Of a stretch of 64,000 bases of DNA, positions 25,910 through 34,642 are shown piece by piece. Under the pieces are notes generated by a model, which saw nothing but the letters and a program-made list of their open reading frames with translations, did no database searches and was not told the origin of the DNA. This stretch comes from Aeromicrobium fastidiosum (GTDB taxonomy: Bacteria > Actinomycetota > Actinomycetes > Propionibacteriales > Nocardioidaceae), in assembly GCF_017876595.1 (NCBI RefSeq), contig NZ_JAGIOG010000001.1, forward strand, positions 806,001 through 870,000, given 5' to 3'. Position 1 is the first letter of the stretch. Every line of letters starts with the position of its first letter. The position numbers and the translations under genes were made by a program.

Positions 25910-26278
25910 TCACGCGACCGGCGGATCGGCGATCTGCCGCACCTCGGCCGCGAACGAGGCCTGCGGCCAATGCGTGCTGTGCAGGTCGACGAACTCGTGC
26001 GCCCACCTCGACACGTCGTCTGGTGACGACGACTCGACGATGAAGAAACCGCCGATGACCTCCTTCGCCTCGGCGCAGGGCTCGTCGAGGACGCTCGAGC
26101 GTCCGTTCGAGGTACGCAGCCGAAGGGCGTCGGCCGGCGGCATCAGGCCGCCGTCATCCAGCAAGCGTCCGAGGGTCGTGTCGTCACGGAACGTCCCGAT
26201 CGCCTCGATCAGCGACTCCGGCGGCGGGCCCGCATCCGGCGCGTCAGCGTCCTCGTGGATCAGCACCAGGAAGCGCAC
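25910..26278 (-). CDS. YCII-related domain protein
   Basis: A 122-residue small cytosolic protein of the YciI/DGPF superfamily (ferredoxin-like dimer), opening MRFLVLIHEDADAPDAGPPPES. It contains the LLDDGGLMPPADALRLRTSNGRSSV segment with the DGP-like turn and EVIGGFFIVESSSPDDVSRWAHE, both typical. Members often sit near sigma factors; none is here. The 271 bases between this gene and 26550 contain the two TetR operators and otherwise nothing I recognise. Confidence 0.82.
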   Translation of the reverse strand: MRFLVLIHEDADAPDAGPPPESLIEAIGTFRDDTTLGRLLDDGGLMPPADALRLRTSNGRSSVLDEPCAEAKEVIGGFFIVESSSPDDVSRWAHEFVDLHSTHWPQASFAAEVRQIADPPVA

Positions 26279-26482
26279 GCCTCAGCCCCCCAGACCGATG
26301 GACGGCGTCCGCGAAGCGGGCAGCTGGCAAGCACATGACTCGGCGTGACTGAGTGGTCGCATGGCGTCTCCTGATCGTTGGCGGCTCCCTACATGGTCAC
26401 CCTCCACCTCTTCGTGGTCCCAGGTCCACCGAATTGGACACATGTCTCGACAGATCGTGCCGCTCTGACGACGAGTCAGGAG

Positions 26483-26536
26483 TTGAACATGTTCAGTTTC
26501 TGTTCTATGCTCACACCAATAATTGAACACGTTCAA
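26483..26536 (+). promoter_or_regulatory. Promoter with two TTGAAC-type operators upstream of the membrane protein/TetR pair
   Basis: TTGAACATGTTCA (26483-26495) and TTGAACACGTTCAA (26523-26536) are palindromes 40 bases apart centre to centre. The first overlaps a plausible -35 TTGAAC, with TATGCT 18 bases later (26507-26512) as -10. The second lies just before the ribosome site GGAGCG and ATG 26550. The TetR protein encoded at 26972 is the likely binder. Confidence 0.72.
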
Positions 26537-26549
26537 GAATGGAGCGATC

Positions 26550-26975
26550 ATGAACTACACCGCCGCGACCTACCTCGCCTACCTGCTCACCGCCGTGCCG
26601 ATCACGGTTTGGGTGGCGACCACGCTGTCCCGCAACGGCCGGGTCTTCCTCAGCGACGTCTTCCACGGCGAGGACGGTCTCGCCGACGCCGTCAACCGGC
26701 TGCTCGTCGTCGGCTTCTACCTGATCAACCTGGGCTTCGTGATGCTCTACCTGCGCGGCGGCAGCGACGTCGACGACCTCACCGGCCTGATCGAGGCGCT
26801 CAGCGTCAAGATCGGCGTCGTGATGCTGGTGCTGGGCGCGATCCACTTCGTCAACGTCATGGTCTTCTCGTCGATGCGTCGCAAGGGGCTCGCCGACGCC
26901 GACCGCGCCCGTCAGGCGGCCGACTGGGCCCGCCGGCAGGAGTGGAACCAGCAGGTGGCGCAGCCCCAGCGATGA
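26550..26975 (+). CDS. Small integral membrane protein controlled by adjacent TetR
   Basis: A 141-residue protein with about three membrane helices (YLAYLLTAVPITVWVATTL, LLVVGFYLINLGFVMLYL, IGVVMLVLGAIHFVNVMVFSSM) and a charged C-terminal tail (ARQAADWARRQEWNQQVAQPQR). ATG 26550 follows GGAGCG; an in-frame ATG is absent further upstream. I do not recognise a named family. It overlaps the TetR start as ATGA, so the two are co-translated, and the tandem palindromes upstream suggest tight repression. Possibly part of a membrane-stress or lipid-responsive system. Confidence 0.8.
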   Translation: MNYTAATYLAYLLTAVPITVWVATTLSRNGRVFLSDVFHGEDGLADAVNRLLVVGFYLINLGFVMLYLRGGSDVDDLTGLIEALSVKIGVVMLVLGAIHFVNVMVFSSMRRKGLADADRARQAADWARRQEWNQQVAQPQR

Positions 26976-27673
26976 ACGGCCCGGCTAGATTGATCAGCGT
27001 GAACGACACCCCGCAGCGATCGGCCAAGGCCGAGCAGACCCGGCAGTCGATCATCGACGCGGCGATGCAGCTGTTCCGCACGAAGGGCTACGACAAGGCC
27101 ACGATGCGGGCCATCGCCGACGAGGCGGGGGTGTCGATCGGCAACGCCTACTACTACTTCTCGTCCAAGGAACACCTGATCCAGGCGTACTACGACGGCA
27201 TCAACGCCGAGCACGCCGAGAAGGCCGCGCAGACCCTCGCCACCGCGACGACGTTCTCCGACCGGCTCACCGGAGTGCTGCTGGCGTGGGTCGACGTGGC
27301 TGAGCCGTACCACGAGTTCGCGGGCAAGTTCTTCAAGAACGCCGCCGAGCCCACCAGCCCGCTGTCACCCTTCAGCGCCGACTCCGAGGCCACGCGGCTC
27401 GCCGCGATCGACCTGCACCGCCAGGTCATCGACGGCTCCGACATCAAGCTCGCCAAGGCCCTGCGGGCCGAGCTGCCCGAGCTGCTGTGGCTCGTCCAGA
27501 TGGGTGTCGTGCTGTTCTGGGTGCACGACACCAGCCCCGGTCAGCAGCGCACCCGCACGCTCGTCGTCCAGGCCGTGCCCGTCATCGACCGGGCCCTGCG
27601 CCTGACCCGCATCCCGGGTGTGCGCGGGCTCGTCGACGACGTCGTCGGCCTGATCCGCACGATCAAGCCCTGA
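26972..27673 (+). CDS. TetR-family regulator
   Basis: A 233-residue repressor. The HTH at about residues 18-65 (QTRQSIIDAAMQLFRTKGYDKATMRAIADEAGVSIGNAYYYFSSKEHL) is a textbook TetR domain. A ligand domain ends LTRIPGVRGLVDDVVGLIRTIKP. ATG 26972 overlaps the upstream stop (ATGA); a GTG at 26999 is an alternative. The C-terminal domain has FFKNAAEPTSPLSPFS, typical of a TetR group that senses hydrophobic ligands. It probably binds the TTGAAC palindromes at 26483 and 26523. Confidence 0.9.
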   Translation: MNGPARLISVNDTPQRSAKAEQTRQSIIDAAMQLFRTKGYDKATMRAIADEAGVSIGNAYYYFSSKEHLIQAYYDGINAEHAEKAAQTLATATTFSDRLTGVLLAWVDVAEPYHEFAGKFFKNAAEPTSPLSPFSADSEATRLAAIDLHRQVIDGSDIKLAKALRAELPELLWLVQMGVVLFWVHDTSPGQQRTRTLVVQAVPVIDRALRLTRIPGVRGLVDDVVGLIRTIKP

Positions 27674-27676
27674 AGC

Positions 27677-28663
27677 TCACGACGGCGACGTCGGATCGAC
27701 ATGAGGGTCGAGTGGGCGTGGATCCTGAAGGCGACGTCGCAACACCTTCTGGGCATAGAGCTCACCGTCGGCGCGAGCCCGGATCGTCCGCGCCGAATCA
27801 TCTGGCACCGCCTCGGCCAGGCCGTACGACCAGCCGGTCCCGGTGGCACCGCGCAGCCGCTCGAAGAAGTCCTCGCCCTGCGCTGAAGTGCCCGGCATCA
27901 TGACCAGGAACTCGTCGCCGCCGATCCGTGCGACGGTGTCGTAGGAGCGGCTCAGGTCGCTCAGGGCCGACGCGAATGACACGAGCAGCCGGTCCCCCGC
28001 AGCGTGTCCGTGCTCGTCGTTGACCTGCTTGAAGCCGTCGAGGTCGATGATTCCGACCGTCAGCGGCATCCCGGCACGAGCGGCGCGGCCCAGCTCGATG
28101 TCGATGCGCTCGTCGAGGCCCGACCGGTTGAGCACCCCTGTCAGGGGATCTGTCGTGATCTCCCGGTCCAACCGTGCGCGGAGGTAGCCGGCGGCCTCGA
28201 GGCAGAACGTCGACGCGAGCACCAGGTTGACCCACGTGATGAAGACGCGATCGTGCGTGTTGACGACCACGGCGGTCCCCGACGCCACGAAGGCCGCGGC
28301 CGTCACGAACCGGGCGACCGCGCGCCGGTAGAACCAGCCCAGGTAGCAGGCGACCATCGGGTAGAGCACCAGGTTGTTGATCGAGGCGACCGCCGAGGTC
28401 GACAGCGCCATCTGCAGCGAGGTCACCGCGAAGAAGAGGCCGGCGCCGACGATCCCGATCTCGCGGACCAGCCGGTCCCCCAGAGCGATCGGCACCGCGG
28501 CCGCCAGCACCGTGACCGCGATCCAGCCCCACGTCCACGCCGACGCGAATCCGTCACCGGTGGACGTCACGGCGTCGACCAGACCGCTCAACGCGATGAC
28601 CAGCCCGCCGGCGGAGGTGACCCACGCAAACGGTGGGATCGCGGCCGCCGGTCCCATCTTCAC
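27677..28663 (-). CDS. Membrane-bound diguanylate cyclase (GGDEF)
   Basis: A 328-residue protein with about six N-terminal membrane helices (residues 12-160) and no recognisable sensory domain. A GGDEF domain follows from about 168 (TTDPLTGVLNRSGLDERI). The active-site GGDEF is intact at 248-252. An inhibitory RxxD site (RSYD, 239-242) is exactly five residues upstream, so product inhibition by cyclic di-GMP is expected. The domain ends with a relatively short C-terminal part (DGELYAQKVLRRRLQD). No EAL domain. It makes cyclic di-GMP in response to an unknown membrane signal. The start could also be ATG 28657. Confidence 0.9.
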   Translation of the reverse strand: MKMGPAAAIPPFAWVTSAGGLVIALSGLVDAVTSTGDGFASAWTWGWIAVTVLAAAVPIALGDRLVREIGIVGAGLFFAVTSLQMALSTSAVASINNLVLYPMVACYLGWFYRRAVARFVTAAAFVASGTAVVVNTHDRVFITWVNLVLASTFCLEAAGYLRARLDREITTDPLTGVLNRSGLDERIDIELGRAARAGMPLTVGIIDLDGFKQVNDEHGHAAGDRLLVSFASALSDLSRSYDTVARIGGDEFLVMMPGTSAQGEDFFERLRGATGTGWSYGLAEAVPDDSARTIRARADGELYAQKVLRRRLQDPRPLDPHVDPTSPS

Positions 28664-28691
28664 GCTGGAAGGATAGGTGATGCGGAGGCCG

Positions 28692-29066
28692 TCAACGGAC
28701 GGTCGCGACGACGATGCCGACGGCCACTGACACGATCAGCACGCCGACAGCACCCACGAGCAGCGCTGGCGCTCCGAAGCCCGGCATGGGCGAGCCCGTC
28801 CTGATCGCCTTCTCGACCGACCGCCACCGCAACCAGGCCTGCCCCACGCAGAGCGCGGCGAGCAGCAGCAGCCACAGCGACGCCACGTTGCTCACCCACA
28901 CGTCCAGCTCGAAGAAGGGCGTGTGCACTGCGACCGCACCCGCGACGAGCGCCAGCGACGTCCGGGTCCACGCCAGGAACGTCCGTTCATTCGCCAGCGT
29001 GAATCGCGTATCGGGGTCTGGACCTGCCCCGAAGACGTCGCGGGGGAAGCGCCTGTCGTCGCTCAT
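28692..29066 (-). CDS. DUF202 family membrane protein
   Basis: A 124-residue protein with the DUF202 opening [28 protein letters not shown] and three membrane helices ([49 protein letters not shown]). ATG 29066 overlaps the trhO stop as ATGA. In other organisms DUF202 proteins associate with VTC-type polyphosphate complexes or with small membrane pairs, but nothing like that is nearby. Role unknown. Confidence 0.85.
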   Translation of the reverse strand: MSDDRRFPRDVFGAGPDPDTRFTLANERTFLAWTRTSLALVAGAVAVHTPFFELDVWVSNVASLWLLLLAALCVGQAWLRWRSVEKAIRTGSPMPGFGAPALLVGAVGVLIVSVAVGIVVATVR

Positions 29067-29956
29067 GCGAGGACGGCGTGCCGGTCGCATCCGCGCTCGG
29101 CGGCGAGACATCCCTCGCAGCGCACCATCTGACGGACGCACGCGACGTCACCGCAGTCAGCCACGTGGTTGGTCGCGGTGCCGCACACGTCGCACGAACC
29201 GACCAGGGCCGCGTGGTCGGAGAAGTCCATCGTGATGCGGTCGTCGAAGACGTACAGCGATCCATTCCAGAGACCGTCGTCGCCATAGGCCTCGCCGTAC
29301 GTCGCGATGCCGCCGTCGAGCTGGTAGACCTCCTGGAAGCCCCGCCTCTTCATCAGCGGCGTCAGCACCTCGCAGCGGATGCCGCCCGTGCAGTACGTGA
29401 CGACGGGCTGGTCCTTGAGGTGGTCGTAGGCCCCGCTGTCGAGGGCCGCGATGAACTCGCGGGTCGTCTCGACGGGAGGACGCACGGCACCCTCGAAGTG
29501 GCCGATCGCCGACTCGATCTGGTTGCGCCCGTCGAAGAACACGACGTCCTTGGCCTCGACGAGCTCGTGCAGCTGGGCCGGGGTCAGGTGCGTCCCGCCG
29601 TCGACGACACCGCGCTCGTCGATCTCGAGCTCGTCCGGTGCCCCGAACGTCACGAGCTCGTCGCGCACCCGGACGCTGAGCCGCGGGAAGTCGGCGGTCG
29701 TGCCGTCGTCGCGGGCGCGGCCCTCGCTCCACTTGAAGTCGATGTGCTTGAACGGCGCGTAGGCGCGGGTGCCCTTGACGTACTTCTTGAGCGCCACGAC
29801 GTCACCGCCGAGGGTCGCGTTGATGCCGTCCTTCGACACGATGATGCGACCGCGGACGCCGAGCGAGTCGCACAGCGTGTGCTGCCAGAGCCGGATCGCC
29901 TCGGGATCGGCCAGCGGCGCGAAGCCGTAGAAGAGGAGGACCTTGGGGGTTGCCAC
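29063..29956 (-). CDS. trhO: tRNA uridine 5-hydroxylase TrhO (rhodanese family)
   Basis: A 297-residue protein; TrhO uses oxygen to make 5-hydroxyuridine at tRNA position 34. The N-terminal acylphosphatase-like domain starts [20 protein letters not shown] and carries [11 protein letters not shown]. The rhodanese domain holds [19 protein letters not shown] and the active-site loop YCTGGIRCE with the catalytic cysteine. A C-terminal Cys-rich segment ([29 protein letters not shown]) may bind zinc. GTG 29956 is chosen; GTG 29962 is equally possible, and ORF extension upstream lacks a ribosome site. It is coupled to the DUF202 gene. Confidence 0.92.
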   Translation of the reverse strand: MATPKVLLFYGFAPLADPEAIRLWQHTLCDSLGVRGRIIVSKDGINATLGGDVVALKKYVKGTRAYAPFKHIDFKWSEGRARDDGTTADFPRLSVRVRDELVTFGAPDELEIDERGVVDGGTHLTPAQLHELVEAKDVVFFDGRNQIESAIGHFEGAVRPPVETTREFIAALDSGAYDHLKDQPVVTYCTGGIRCEVLTPLMKRRGFQEVYQLDGGIATYGEAYGDDGLWNGSLYVFDDRITMDFSDHAALVGSCDVCGTATNHVADCGDVACVRQMVRCEGCLAAERGCDRHAVLA

Positions 29957-29985
29957 GGTCACCAGCGTAGGCGCTGCGGGGACGG

Positions 29986-30513
29986 CTACGCGTCGGTGCC
30001 GACGGCCCGCGTCGCCCGGGCGTCGCCGTCCCACCGTCGGGCACCGCGGATCGTGCCGACGAGCTCGCGGGGACGATCAGCGAGCACCGACAGCGCAGCG
30101 GCCAGCTGGTCGGGGTCGAGGCGGCGGGCCAGCGTCACGTGTGGTGTCCAGGCTCCCGGGCGGGTGGTGTCTGGCCGGCCCGGAGCGCCGTCGAGCGCGG
30201 CCTGCACCGCGAGGTGCGTCGCGATCAGGCCGGCCGTCGGGACCACCGCACGCGACAGCACGGACGTCCGACCGCCGAAGACCAGCAGTCCCCCGAGTCG
30301 CAGCGGGCTGTCCGGGCCGTAGTCGATCCCCGCGAGAGCGGCCTCGCCCTCGGCGTCGACGAGATCGGCGACGCCGACCGTCACGTGCGGAGCGTTCGAC
30401 GCTCCGGTGTGCCGGGCCTGGCTGGGCAGCCCGGCGTCGCGCAGCGCTGCCCATTCCTCGCGCACCCGGGCGTCGAGGCCCTCGTCGAGGACCAGCTCGA
30501 CCGACTGCACCAT
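29986..30513 (-). CDS. 2'-5' RNA ligase-like 2H phosphoesterase
   Basis: A 175-residue protein with two HxT motifs, HVTVG (about residue 43) and HVTLA (about residue 126), the catalytic pair of the 2H phosphoesterase superfamily. ATG 30513 ([21 protein letters not shown]) is chosen. The length fits the LigT/YjcG group. It probably opens cyclic phosphodiesters in RNA or nucleotides; the substrate is unknown. It is divergent from the amidase gene (18-base gap), and its end lies 29 bases from the trhO start. Confidence 0.87.
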   Translation of the reverse strand: MVQSVELVLDEGLDARVREEWAALRDAGLPSQARHTGASNAPHVTVGVADLVDAEGEAALAGIDYGPDSPLRLGGLLVFGGRTSVLSRAVVPTAGLIATHLAVQAALDGAPGRPDTTRPGAWTPHVTLARRLDPDQLAAALSVLADRPRELVGTIRGARRWDGDARATRAVGTDA

Positions 30514-30531
30514 GCGTCTATCGTCGTGCAC

Positions 30532-31944
30532 ATGACCGAGCTGCACGAGCTGGACGCGACCGCGCAGGCCGAGCTACTGCGAGGTCGCGAGGTCTCCGCA
30601 GTCGAGCTCGTGGGCCACCATCTCGAGCGGATCGACCGTCACGCCGCGGCCCTGGGCGCGTTCATCACCGTGACCGCCGATGCCGCGATGGAGCAGGCCC
30701 GGCAGGCCGATGCGTCGATCGCAGCCGGGACAGCCGGGCCGTTGACGGGTGTGCCGACGGCCGTCAAGGACCTCACGATGACCGCGGGCGTCCGCACCAC
30801 GATGGGATCAGCGGTGCTGCGCGACAACGTCCCGGCGACCGATGCCTACCTGGTCGGGCTGATGCGCGGTGCCGGACTCATCAGCCTCGGCAAGACCAAC
30901 ACCCCCGAGTTCGGGCTCTCGTCGTACACCGACAACGATGTCGTCGGCCCTGCGCGCACCCCGTGGGACCTCGACCGCAACGCCGGAGGGTCGAGCGGCG
31001 GTGCCGCGGCGGCCGTCGCGGCAGGGCTCGTGCCGCTGGCGCAGGGCAGCGACGGGGGCGGGTCGATCCGCATCCCGGCCAGCTCGTGCGGGATCTTCGG
31101 CTTCAAGCCGAGTCGTGGACGGGTCAGCGTCGGCCCGCTGGGGTCGGACTGGAGCGGGCTCGCGGTCGACGGACCCCTCAGCCGCACGGTGCGCGACGCC
31201 GCCGCGCTGCTCGACGTCATCGCGCACCCCATGCCCGGCGACCTGCGACCGCTGCCCGACCCCGACATCCCGTTCGTCGACCGGGTGCGACAGGTGCCGC
31301 GCCGGCTGCGCATCGCGCGGTGGTCGGCGACTCACCTCGACGGTGTCGCTCCCGGCCCCGACGCCGTGGCCGCCTGGGACGCAGCCAGTCGGCTGCTCGA
31401 GTCGCTGGGCCACGACGTCGTCGACATCGCCAACCCGTTCCCGGCCGAGCTCGAGCCGCAGTTCAACGTCGTGTGGTCGAGCGGTGTCGCGGGGGCACCC
31501 GTCCCGCCGGAGGCCGAGCCGCTCCTGCGGGCCAACACGCGCTACTGGCGCGAGCGAGGCGGACGGGCCTCGGCGGTCGACCTGGCCCGGGCGCTGCAGT
31601 TCCTCGAGGCGACGACCCGCGAGGTCGTCACGGGCCTGCAGACGTTCGACGCGATGCTGACGCCCACGCTCGCGCTTCCGCCCCAGCCCGTCGGGTGGTT
31701 CAACGAGTCGGGCGATCCGGCCGAGGACCACCGCCGCGAGCTGCTCTACACGCCGTACACCGCGCTCTACAACATGAGCGGCCAGCCCGCCGCGACGCTG
31801 CCGCTGCACTGGACGTCCGAGGGCCTACCGATCGGCGTCATGCTGGCGGCGCTGCCCGGCCAGGACGGCCTGCTGTTCAGCCTCTGCGCGCAGGTCGAGG
31901 CCGCCGCACCGTGGCACGATCGGCGTCCGACCGGCTTCGCCTGA
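30532..31944 (+). CDS. Amidase signature family hydrolase
   Basis: A 470-residue amidase. The Ser-Ser-Lys triad can be placed: Lys79 in GVPTAVKDLTMTAG, the cis-Ser at 154 in NAGGSSGGAAA, and the nucleophile Ser178 in QGSDGGGSIRIPASSCG. The following FKPSRGRVSVGP is typical. ATG 30532 is chosen because it lies directly after the divergent gene, and the family N-terminus (ELDATAQAELLRGREVSAVELV) starts here. Not part of gatCAB (no gatB or gatC nearby), so the substrate is an unknown amide. A long hairpin follows. Confidence 0.92.
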   Translation: MTELHELDATAQAELLRGREVSAVELVGHHLERIDRHAAALGAFITVTADAAMEQARQADASIAAGTAGPLTGVPTAVKDLTMTAGVRTTMGSAVLRDNVPATDAYLVGLMRGAGLISLGKTNTPEFGLSSYTDNDVVGPARTPWDLDRNAGGSSGGAAAAVAAGLVPLAQGSDGGGSIRIPASSCGIFGFKPSRGRVSVGPLGSDWSGLAVDGPLSRTVRDAAALLDVIAHPMPGDLRPLPDPDIPFVDRVRQVPRRLRIARWSATHLDGVAPGPDAVAAWDAASRLLESLGHDVVDIANPFPAELEPQFNVVWSSGVAGAPVPPEAEPLLRANTRYWRERGGRASAVDLARALQFLEATTREVVTGLQTFDAMLTPTLALPPQPVGWFNESGDPAEDHRRELLYTPYTALYNMSGQPAATLPLHWTSEGLPIGVMLAALPGQDGLLFSLCAQVEAAAPWHDRRPTGFA

Positions 31945-31956
31945 CCTCTGCACGGG

Positions 31957-32013
31957 GAGGCGGTGCACTGGCGTCCAGCCGAGCGGCGCAGGTGGACGCT
32001 GACGCACCGCCCC
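31957..32013. terminator. Long hairpin between convergent genes (family 1)
   Basis: GCGGTGCACTGGCGTCCA and TGGACGCTGACGCACCGC form an imperfect 18-bp stem. The arm sequence matches the perfect 26-bp hairpin at 43921-43985, so the two are members of one element family. It lies between amidase (ends 31944) and the DUF3349 gene (ends 32017). Confidence 0.65.
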
Positions 32014-32016
32014 GGG

Positions 32017-32292
32017 TCAGAGACCGGCGGGCAGGTGCTCGCGCACGCGGTCGATGTCGTCCTCGGACGGCAGCGCGTCGGTGATCTTCGTGATGCTCGT
32101 GCCGATGTCGGCGGAGTCGACCGGCACCTCGCCGGAGGCCACGAGCATCGCCACGACGGCCTCGACCTCGTCATCGGTGAGGCGGCGACGCAGCAGCGCC
32201 AGGAGCGGGACGTAGTCCTGGGGAGGCACGCCTTGGGGGTATCCCTCGCGCAGCCAGCCGACGATCGAGTCGACGAACGACGGCTTGCTCAC
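32017..32292 (-). CDS. DUF3349 domain protein
   Basis: A 91-residue helical protein (SFVDSIVGWLREGYPQGVPPQDYVPLLALLRRRLTDDEVEAVV) of the actinobacterial DUF3349 family, whose mycobacterial members have a four-helix fold. GTG 32292 overlaps the upstream stop as GTGA. The PPQDY and LRRRLTDDEV segments identify it. It is the last gene of the pit operon, so it is probably linked to phosphate uptake. Function unknown. Confidence 0.85.
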   Translation of the reverse strand: MSKPSFVDSIVGWLREGYPQGVPPQDYVPLLALLRRRLTDDEVEAVVAMLVASGEVPVDSADIGTSITKITDALPSEDDIDRVREHLPAGL

Positions 32293-32579
32293 TTCGGCTC
32301 CGCGCCGAGGACGTACCAGCCCGTGTGGTGACCGATGAAGTCGCGGGCCACGAACAGCACGCCCAGGGCGACGGCGACCGCGACGAGCGCGAAGCACACG
32401 TAGGACACCACGGTCAGCAGCGGTCGCCGGTCGCCAGCGAGGTGCTGCCCTCCGATCGTCCCGGCCCCCACGGCCTGCGTGCGCACGCCCACCGCGAACA
32501 GGGCCGGCAGCCCCGCGCCCGCGATGATCCCGAAGACGAGCACCTTGACGAGTGCTCCCACGTTCAGCCAGCCATCCAT
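32289..32579 (-). CDS. Small membrane protein of the pit operon
   Basis: A 96-residue protein with two to three membrane helices (VGALVKVLVFGIIAGAGLPALFAVGV, LLTVVSYVCFALVAVAVALGVLFVA) and a C-terminal ARDFIGHHTGWYVLGAEPK. It is placed between Pit and DUF3349 with a 9-base gap and a 4-base overlap, an arrangement I associate with actinobacterial pit operons. Possible accessory subunit; no named family recognised. Confidence 0.82.
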   Translation of the reverse strand: MDGWLNVGALVKVLVFGIIAGAGLPALFAVGVRTQAVGAGTIGGQHLAGDRRPLLTVVSYVCFALVAVAVALGVLFVARDFIGHHTGWYVLGAEPK

Positions 32580-32588
32580 CGTGACTCC

Positions 32589-33755
32589 TCAGCTCTCCGC
32601 GCCGGCGGCTGAGGCGACCGGTCGCCGGGACGACGCGCTGTCGTCCCACTCGTCGTTGACGTTGTCGTGACTCACGACGGAGCCGCGCGAGCGCAGCCAG
32701 ATGACCAGCGACACCGCGATCAGCCCGGCGAACACCACCAGCACCCCGGCGAGTCCGCCGATGCCGGCCGTGATGCCGTAGGCGAGGGCACCGACGAGGG
32801 CAGCCGACGGCAGGGTCACGACCCAGGCCGTGACCATCCGCAGCGCGACGTTCCAGCGCACCTGCGCGCCGGGCTTGCCGACGCCCGAGCCGAGGATCGA
32901 GCCCGTGGCCACGTGCGTCGTCGAGAGCGAGAAGCCGAAGTGGCTGGCCAGCAGGATGATCGCCGCCGACGAGCTCTCGGCCGCCATGCCCTGCGGCGAC
33001 TTGATCTCGACCAGGCCCTTGCCGAGGGTGCGGATGATGCGCCAGCCGCCGAGGTAGGTGCCGAGAGCGATCGCCACGGCGCACGACACGATGACCCACG
33101 TCGGGGGCAGGGAGTCGTCGGCGCTGACGCTGCCGTACGAGATCAGGGCCAGGAAGATGATACCCATCGTCTTCTGCGCGTCGTTGGTGCCGTGCGCGAG
33201 CGAGACCAGCGAGGCCGAACCGATCTGGCCGATCCGGAAGCCGCGCTCGGTGCGCTTCTCCTCGAGCCCGCGGGTCGAGCGGTAGACCGAGTAGGTGCCG
33301 AGCGTCGCGACGAGGCCGGCGATCAACGGGGAGAGCACGGCGGGCAGGACGACGTTGGAGACGACGCCCTTCCACTCGACTCCGCTGGTGCCGGCGGCGG
33401 CGAGCATCGCACCGATGACACCGCCGATCAGGGCGTGCGACGAGCTCGACGGGATGCCGAGCAGCCACGTCAGCAGGTTCCACGTGATGCCGCCGACCAG
33501 GCCCGCGAAGACGATCTCGAGCGTGACCAGGTTGGCGTCGACGAGTCCCTTGGCGATCGTGGCCGCCACCGCGGTCGACAGGAAGGCACCGACCAGGTTG
33601 AGCACGGCGCTCAGCGTCACGGCGACCTTGGGGGTCAGGGCACCCGTCGCGATGGACGTCGCCATGGCGTTGCCGGTGTCGTGGAACCCGTTGGTGAAGT
33701 CGAAGGCCAACGCGGTCACGACCACGAGGCACAGGATGATGAGGGGTTCGTTCAC
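32589..33755 (-). CDS. pit: Inorganic phosphate transporter, PiT family
   Basis: A 388-residue proton- or cation-coupled phosphate permease with about ten membrane helices. The two inverted family signatures are present: FDFTNGFHDTGNAMATSIATGAL near residue 18 and the second repeat ASLVSLAHGTNDAQKTMGIIFL near residue 190. SSSHALIGGVIGA (about 107) and FSLSTTHVATGSILGSGVG are also typical. ATG 33755. It heads the three-gene operon pit, small membrane protein, DUF3349. A PHO-box-like direct repeat lies 51-68 bases upstream, suggesting induction by phosphate limitation. Confidence 0.94.
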   Translation of the reverse strand: MNEPLIILCLVVVTALAFDFTNGFHDTGNAMATSIATGALTPKVAVTLSAVLNLVGAFLSTAVAATIAKGLVDANLVTLEIVFAGLVGGITWNLLTWLLGIPSSSSHALIGGVIGAMLAAAGTSGVEWKGVVSNVVLPAVLSPLIAGLVATLGTYSVYRSTRGLEEKRTERGFRIGQIGSASLVSLAHGTNDAQKTMGIIFLALISYGSVSADDSLPPTWVIVSCAVAIALGTYLGGWRIIRTLGKGLVEIKSPQGMAAESSSAAIILLASHFGFSLSTTHVATGSILGSGVGKPGAQVRWNVALRMVTAWVVTLPSAALVGALAYGITAGIGGLAGVLVVFAGLIAVSLVIWLRSRGSVVSHDNVNDEWDDSASSRRPVASAAGAES

Positions 33756-33805
33756 GACTCAACGGTGCGCCCTGCAACCGTCTGCGTCGAGGGTTGGGCG
33801 AGGGT

Positions 33806-33823
33806 GTTCAGCCGATGTTCACC
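33806..33823 (+). promoter_or_regulatory. PHO box-like direct repeat upstream of pit
   Basis: GTTCAGC (33806-33812) and GTTCACC (33817-33823) are direct repeats with an 11-base period, the spacing and sequence of PhoP boxes described in Streptomyces. They lie 51 bases upstream of the pit start at 33755. Orientation is opposite to pit, which occurs in known boxes. Confidence 0.65.
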
Positions 33824-33861
33824 CGGGCTGTGACGAGCGTCTCGGGCAGGGTTCCAGCAGG

Positions 33862-34629
33862 TCAGCTGCGCGCGGTCATGACGACGGGGTCGCCGTCGGT
33901 GATCGCGATGGTGTGCTCGACGTGCGCGCCCCGGGAGCCGTCGGCGCTGCGGATCGTCCAGCCGTCCTCGTCCATGCGGATCTCGTCGGTCGTGTGCAGG
34001 AACCACGGCTCGATCGCGATGACGAGGCCCGGCTTGAGGGGAAGCCCCCGGCCGGCCCGGCCGTCGTTGGGCACGTGCGGGTCGCCGTGCATCGTGCGTC
34101 CGACGCCGTGGCCGCCGAACTGGGTGTTGATCTTGAGCCCGTGCGACCGGCCGACCGCGCCGATCGCGGCCGAGATGTCACCGATGCGGTTGCCCGGACG
34201 AGCAACCGCGATCGCGGCGTCGAGCGCCTCCTGCGCGTGGTCGATGAGGCGCAGGTCCTCCTCGCGCGGGGTGCCGACGACGACGCTGACCGCCGAGTCG
34301 CACACCCATCCGTCGATCGACACCGCGAAGTCGAAGCTGGCCAGGTCGCCGTCACGCAGCTTGTACTGGTGCGGCAGGCCGTGCAGCACGGCGTCGTTGA
34401 CCGAGGTGCACAGCACCTTGCCGAACGGCATGGCCCCGAAGGACGGGTGGTAGTCGATGTAGCACGACTCCGCACCCTCCTTGCGGATCATCTCGTGCGC
34501 GAGGGCATCGAGGTCGAGCAGGTCGACGCCCACGTCCGCCGCCTCGGACAGGGCTGTCAGCACCGACGCCACGAAGCGTCCGGCCGGACGCATCTCGTCG
34601 ATCTGCGTGGGGGTGAGGAGCTCGATCAT
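33862..34629 (-). CDS. map: Type I methionine aminopeptidase
   Basis: A 255-residue cytosolic metalloprotease that removes N-terminal Met. The metal ligands can be placed: Asp in SFDFAVSIDGWVCD (two), His in GGHGVGRTMH, Glu in AIEPWF and Glu in HVEHTIAI. The substrate-binding His is in AVLHGLPHQY. ATG 34629 (MIELLTPTQIDEMRPAGR) is chosen because the extended frame upstream is without family match. The length fits the type Ia form without an SH3-motif extension. A single gene, followed by a small membrane protein gene upstream on the same strand. Confidence 0.94.
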   Translation of the reverse strand: MIELLTPTQIDEMRPAGRFVASVLTALSEAADVGVDLLDLDALAHEMIRKEGAESCYIDYHPSFGAMPFGKVLCTSVNDAVLHGLPHQYKLRDGDLASFDFAVSIDGWVCDSAVSVVVGTPREEDLRLIDHAQEALDAAIAVARPGNRIGDISAAIGAVGRSHGLKINTQFGGHGVGRTMHGDPHVPNDGRAGRGLPLKPGLVIAIEPWFLHTTDEIRMDEDGWTIRSADGSRGAHVEHTIAITDGDPVVMTARS

Positions 34630-34642
34630 CGTGCGGTGTCCT

